A stretch of DNA of 64,000 nucleotides from Pyrrhosoma nymphula (taxonomy: Eukaryota; Arthropoda; Insecta; Odonata; Coenagrionidae), in NCBI GenBank assembly GCA_963573305.1, contig OY754329.1, positions 78,826,576 to 78,890,575 on the forward strand. The letters run 5' to 3'. The position numbers and the translations under genes were made by a program. Below, piece after piece: positions 60,270-64,000 of the stretch. Each line of letters begins with the position of its first letter. Positions within the stretch are counted from its first letter, which is position 1. A model generated the notes under the pieces. That model saw only the letters and a list, made by a program, of their open reading frames with translations, was not told the DNA's origin and did no database searches.

Positions 60270-61200
60270 AAATAGTTTAGTGAAGGTAACTTAAGAGAAG
60301 ACTATCTATGGGCATGAAAATGTCTGTTGGTAAAAAAGAACTGCGATTAGCGCTGACAGTTATCTTGCATAATGTCAGTGGTATATTACGTTGGCAGCGT
60401 ATTGAAGCCGTAAAAAACGTGCGGGATTAGATTTTAGTATTTTTATGAATGCAAACAAGTGAAGGATGTGCATATAATTCCTCTGTATTTTAATTTACGC
60501 ACGGTGTTCCATGGTTCTGATACGATCACTTACTACGCTGGGAAATAAATTGCCATTCAAATTATTTGTCCTACAATAATGCCCCACTTGCTTCCTGGTT
60601 TATCATAATCTACCATTGGCTACATCGAATTCAGACATAAACGGGGACAATTAAATGTCTCTTGGAATGAAACAGAAATTAGCCTTAAGTTTAAGAGCGA
60701 CTAAAAATGTATTTATCTCATGCAGATTTCTAGAATCCTTCATATGTCCTAGTTTCTTCGTGATAATGAGAGACATATTCTCAATTATAACAGTAAATCC
60801 GTTATTCTCACCTAGTTCCGCAGATTTTTTACTTAATTAATTGGCGTATCTTTTAATTTTATATAACTCCTTAATCTAATTTTCCTTCACTGAGTCTCAA
60901 ATGCGTGTGGTACATTCAAAGTGGAGCTTTACTTATGTGAAAAAATAGCTCTCTTTGGTTTAAAAAAATAACTTCCCTGCTGAAAATAAAAACAAAATAT
61001 TACGTGTTTCAGATTGGAATTAAACTTGTTTTCATTGATTGGAGCATAAAGAACTCCATTCTTTTTCACAAGGATCAGATGTAACTATTAATAACATAGA
61101 TATCCTTATAAACGCTGAAACGACACATGTATAATCCATTTCGGGATTTATCGCGCTGAAGGCGCCGAGGACTAATTCACCTCCCATGCAATGGGGTCTA
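60270..61200. other. No feature seen
   Basis: AT-rich DNA with no supported gene or repeat. Confidence 0.5.
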
Positions 61201-61324
61201 TTCAAGAGTGCAAAATCTCAAATAAGTGCCCCGTGACCTCACGCTCGCAGACTTGAAAATACATTCACAAGCGGTCACGGCACGCGCCATCTGCCGTGCA
61301 TATCTATCTGACACGCATATTACG

Positions 61325-61365
61325 CCGCTATAAATAGACACGCCGGACTTACACACGCATATTCC
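61325..61365 (+). promoter_or_regulatory. Candidate TATA-containing promoter
   Basis: CTATAAATAG (61329-61338) sits in a GC-richer island (61140-61500) in AT-rich DNA. A start site would be expected near 61360. No coding exon follows that I can recognise, so this is a motif and composition call only. Confidence 0.3.
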
Positions 61366-61800
61366 CTACCGTTCCTTCCCCACAGGGGAAAGAGCATCAG
61401 CAAGGAGGCGACTGATTAGGCGATACGATCGCGAAGGCTCTAAAATTATCCCGTGGGATGTCGCAGAGGCGTGACCGGCGAACTCGGTTATGTGGTGACT
61501 GATATAGATTTCCCGTGTCGGCGTCGTTTTGCCACGATGCTGAGGAAGACAGCTCCAAGCGCGTGATATACACGCGAGCGAAAGGGATAAGAGTTGGTTT
61601 GGGTGGCTAAGAATCGGTTCGGATAAGAACGTGATTTAACATCTAAGGAAGCACTATCGCTATTGTGTGAGTTAAAGCTGACACTAACTTCCAATTTTCC
61701 AATATTTGCGATTGCACAAATGACATGGTATGCAGCCACGCGCACGGGTGCGAAGATATTCACCCAAGACGGTGAAATTCGCCATGAAAAAATCATTTGA

Positions 61801-61885
61801 CTTTACCAGGATTCGAACCCGAATCTCCCAATTGCCGGTCACTTGGCTTAGCCAGTTACTCCACTAAGCCATCTCAATGGGGGTT
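61801..61885 (-). mobile_element. tRNA-derived SINE head
   Basis: The minus strand has a perfect A box, TGGCTTAGTGG, and a perfect B box, GGTTCGAATCC, about 45 bases apart. The seven bases before the A box cannot pair with those after the T arm, so no acceptor stem forms. It is therefore a SINE head or tRNA pseudogene instead of a working tRNA gene. A body would run toward lower coordinates, where I cannot place an end. Confidence 0.65.
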
Positions 61886-61889
61886 TATC

Positions 61890-63755
61890 ACGATTTTTGC
61901 ATTTTATTTTATCGTGCACGGGATCATGACAAATGATCATTTGCAAATCATCTCTTAAAGATTCCAAAAATTGCCAGAGATATAGGAGTTATATATATAA
62001 ATATATACAAAATAATCCACAACCTTAATAATTGAGGAGCCGTAATATACACATTATTGATATACATAAATAATATAAGCCAAATTAATCAAAAATAGTA
62101 TTTCCTTACAGATAAGTACCATATGATAGGAAGTTATGTGTTTCAATCTTTCGTGTGATACGTTTTTCAGAATTAATATAAAATGTTAATTGTTTATATG
62201 AGCAATGTATTTGGGATGTATTTACTTCATGTGTAAAAGTACCCTTCACTATAAAATTCATCTTTGTTTAAGATTAGAACAATTGAGCAATATGAGATAT
62301 GGTGTGACATTCTCATTATAATTTACAATAAAGCAATGCGAAAATAGTTAGGTACATATTTTGAAGTCGCTGTAATTTCTGATTTAAGCACCTGGTATAT
62401 TAGAGTATAGTAATGAGAAATAATCGAAGTGCGGAAACATATATACGTAAATGGAGACATATACTCCTACGAACAGACATACGTACAAATTATATCTCGT
62501 TTAAAGGTATAAGATTAATAATTTCCACACGCCGGGTTTATCTCCGCGCACTGTCTCCATTCCCTTTCCAAACCAACCAACCCACCTATCCGCAAACAAC
62601 ATCAGTTGTCATGTGGCCTCCACAAATAACCAAACCAGCCAGCGACATAGTTCGGTTACGAGAGATGAACGGGTGCAGAGCAAGAGAAGCGGAAGTTGAG
62701 CGACGCTCCGAGACGGAATGCGGAAAGTTCTTAATGCGATCCGAACTTTTCATTCACTCTCTCGCGTAATTTTTTTTTCCACCCGTCGGACGAAGTGATG
62801 GGAATTCGAATGTCCGTTGTGGACAGGTAAGGATATTTCTTTTGTTTTTTATTCTGGGACAAAGCCCGCCCGGCTGCGGATTCGGGACAGTGGGAGAATC
62901 TATCTCTATCTCTCTCGGATTCTCGAACCAATCCTCAGGTGCGGATCCGACATTCATTTGTCTGTAACGGACGCACGCAGTCATTTTTTTCTCACTCTTT
63001 TCACCCCTTTCTAAATCTGGAGAATTTTTTTTATTCAAAGGCATGGACAATGGGATGGTCAAAAAATGGATGTGTGGCACTTCATTCTTCTTTTTTCAAA
63101 CCATGGATTGACTTTTTTTCCGCAACAAAGCCATTTCTACCTCGCTGGTAATTATGCCCCCGCCAAGGCCTGAGCATAATCCGAGTAATCGGTTACGGCT
63201 ACCTATTATGGCCGCTTCCGCTGGTCACTTGAAAAAACAAAATTCCGGATTGCGCATATACCCAGCGTTCCGCACAATTTTTCTCAAATCGCTAAATATC
63301 TCATCATTAAGGAATGTGCGAGTCAAAAATAAGTAATAATTTCCACCTTCATGTTAGTAATATTTTCAAATACCGCTTTTACTGGCTTGCCTTAGATATT
63401 TCAGAATAATTAAGTAATGAAGAATGTTGTAGATTATTCGGCAAAAACTACTGCATGCAAGTGTAGTTTATTTTCCAATAATACGAGCCAAACACAATTT
63501 ACAACTGAACAAACGCATTACAATGATAATGGAGTTATTTGATAGTTAATGATGGTAATTATAATGTATTGGTGTCTTAATTTTATCACCATTCAATACC
63601 CTAGAATTAATATGAGGAACAGTTTTCCGCGAAAATGGCATTTATACTTGTCAGAAAAATATACTTTTCATATACTATTTAGTTTGATTGACCACAATCA
63701 ATTATTATAGTAAAACATTCTCGAGGTTTTTGTACCATTGAATTTCTATTGAGCT
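61890..63755. other. No supported gene
   Basis: AT-rich to 62500, then a GC-richer patch (62520-63000) with short open frames on both strands and no recognisable domain. Confidence 0.45.
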
Positions 63756-63805
63756 CTTTGACAACGTTTCGGTTAATTTTAAACCATCTTCAGGTCATTC
63801 GTATT
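63733..63805 (-). mobile_element. PLE-type terminus with hammerhead-like motif
   Basis: On the minus strand, 63794-63761 reads CCTGAAGAT, a hairpin with stems GGTT and AACC, then GAAACGTTGT. It is followed outward by sequence ending near CAATGGTACAAAAACC. It has the same order as the other loci, including the single extra base before the hairpin. Confidence 0.55.
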
Positions 63806-64000
63806 TTCAAATTTTAATTTACGATTTACATTCAAAACCCTGGTTGACATGAAAAAATACGAAAACAAACCACAATATCTGTAAATTTCAGATGTTTCTT
63901 TTTCACACCATGCAATTTCAACTTCGATTTGCAAAATAATTGCATGGAATAGAATGATTTTGCTGTTCATATTACCTATAGGACAAATTATTATACACAT

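Noticed and set aside
61801..61885. Functional tRNA gene
   Set aside because: A and B boxes are perfect, but no acceptor stem can be formed from the flanking bases.

Overview
This is a eukaryotic, AT-rich, repeat-dominated window with no recognisable cellular protein-coding gene. No open frame I read belongs to a host gene family I know. Almost everything I can name is transposable-element DNA: tails of non-LTR retrotransposons, a Penelope-like element (PLE) fragment, dispersed hammerhead-like PLE termini, a complete non-autonomous LTR retrotransposon, a 5S-rRNA-derived SINE, tRNA-derived SINE fragments, and two large inverted copies of an unclassified element. The mixture suggests a large, TE-rich arthropod genome, probably an insect. 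That is inference from element style; I cannot name a species.

Layout. 1-3.6 kb: a hammerhead-like fold-back, G-rich low-complexity DNA, then a LINE tail abutting a PLE 3' end whose last ~90 codons are readable. 7.9-8.05 kb: another PLE-type terminus. 10.9-12.4 kb: two head-to-tail LINE tails, the first split by a 5S-derived SINE with a perfect 15-bp target duplication. 16.70-20.04 kb: a complete, very young LTR retrotransposon with 701-bp LTRs, a tRNA-Leu primer-binding site, a 4-bp target duplication and only about 1.9 kb of internal DNA without gag-pol. 25.9-26.6 kb: decayed reverse transcriptase. 29.85-43.31 kb: two divergent copies, about 2.1-2.2 kb each, of one element in inverted orientation, about 9.1 kb apart; between them lie LINE scraps, a GC-rich pocket, G/C homopolymer tracts and a perfect 67-bp-arm hairpin. 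43.3 kb: another fold-back. 46.6, 48.2, 55.3 and 61.8 kb: tRNA-derived SINE heads. 49.8-51.2, 54.0-54.3 and 60.1 kb: LINE tails. 52.3-53.8 kb: a CpG-rich stretch. 56.2, 59.5, 59.9 and 63.8 kb: further hammerhead-like PLE termini, including a perfect 79-bp-arm inverted repeat.

The most interesting signal is a recurring structure. Short inverted-repeat units have at or near their apex the pattern CTGANGA, one extra base, a hairpin, then GAAAC. This resembles the hammerhead ribozyme motifs known from PLE termini. At least eight loci show it, several as head-to-head pairs. Long stretches between the named elements show nothing I can support, and I say so below.
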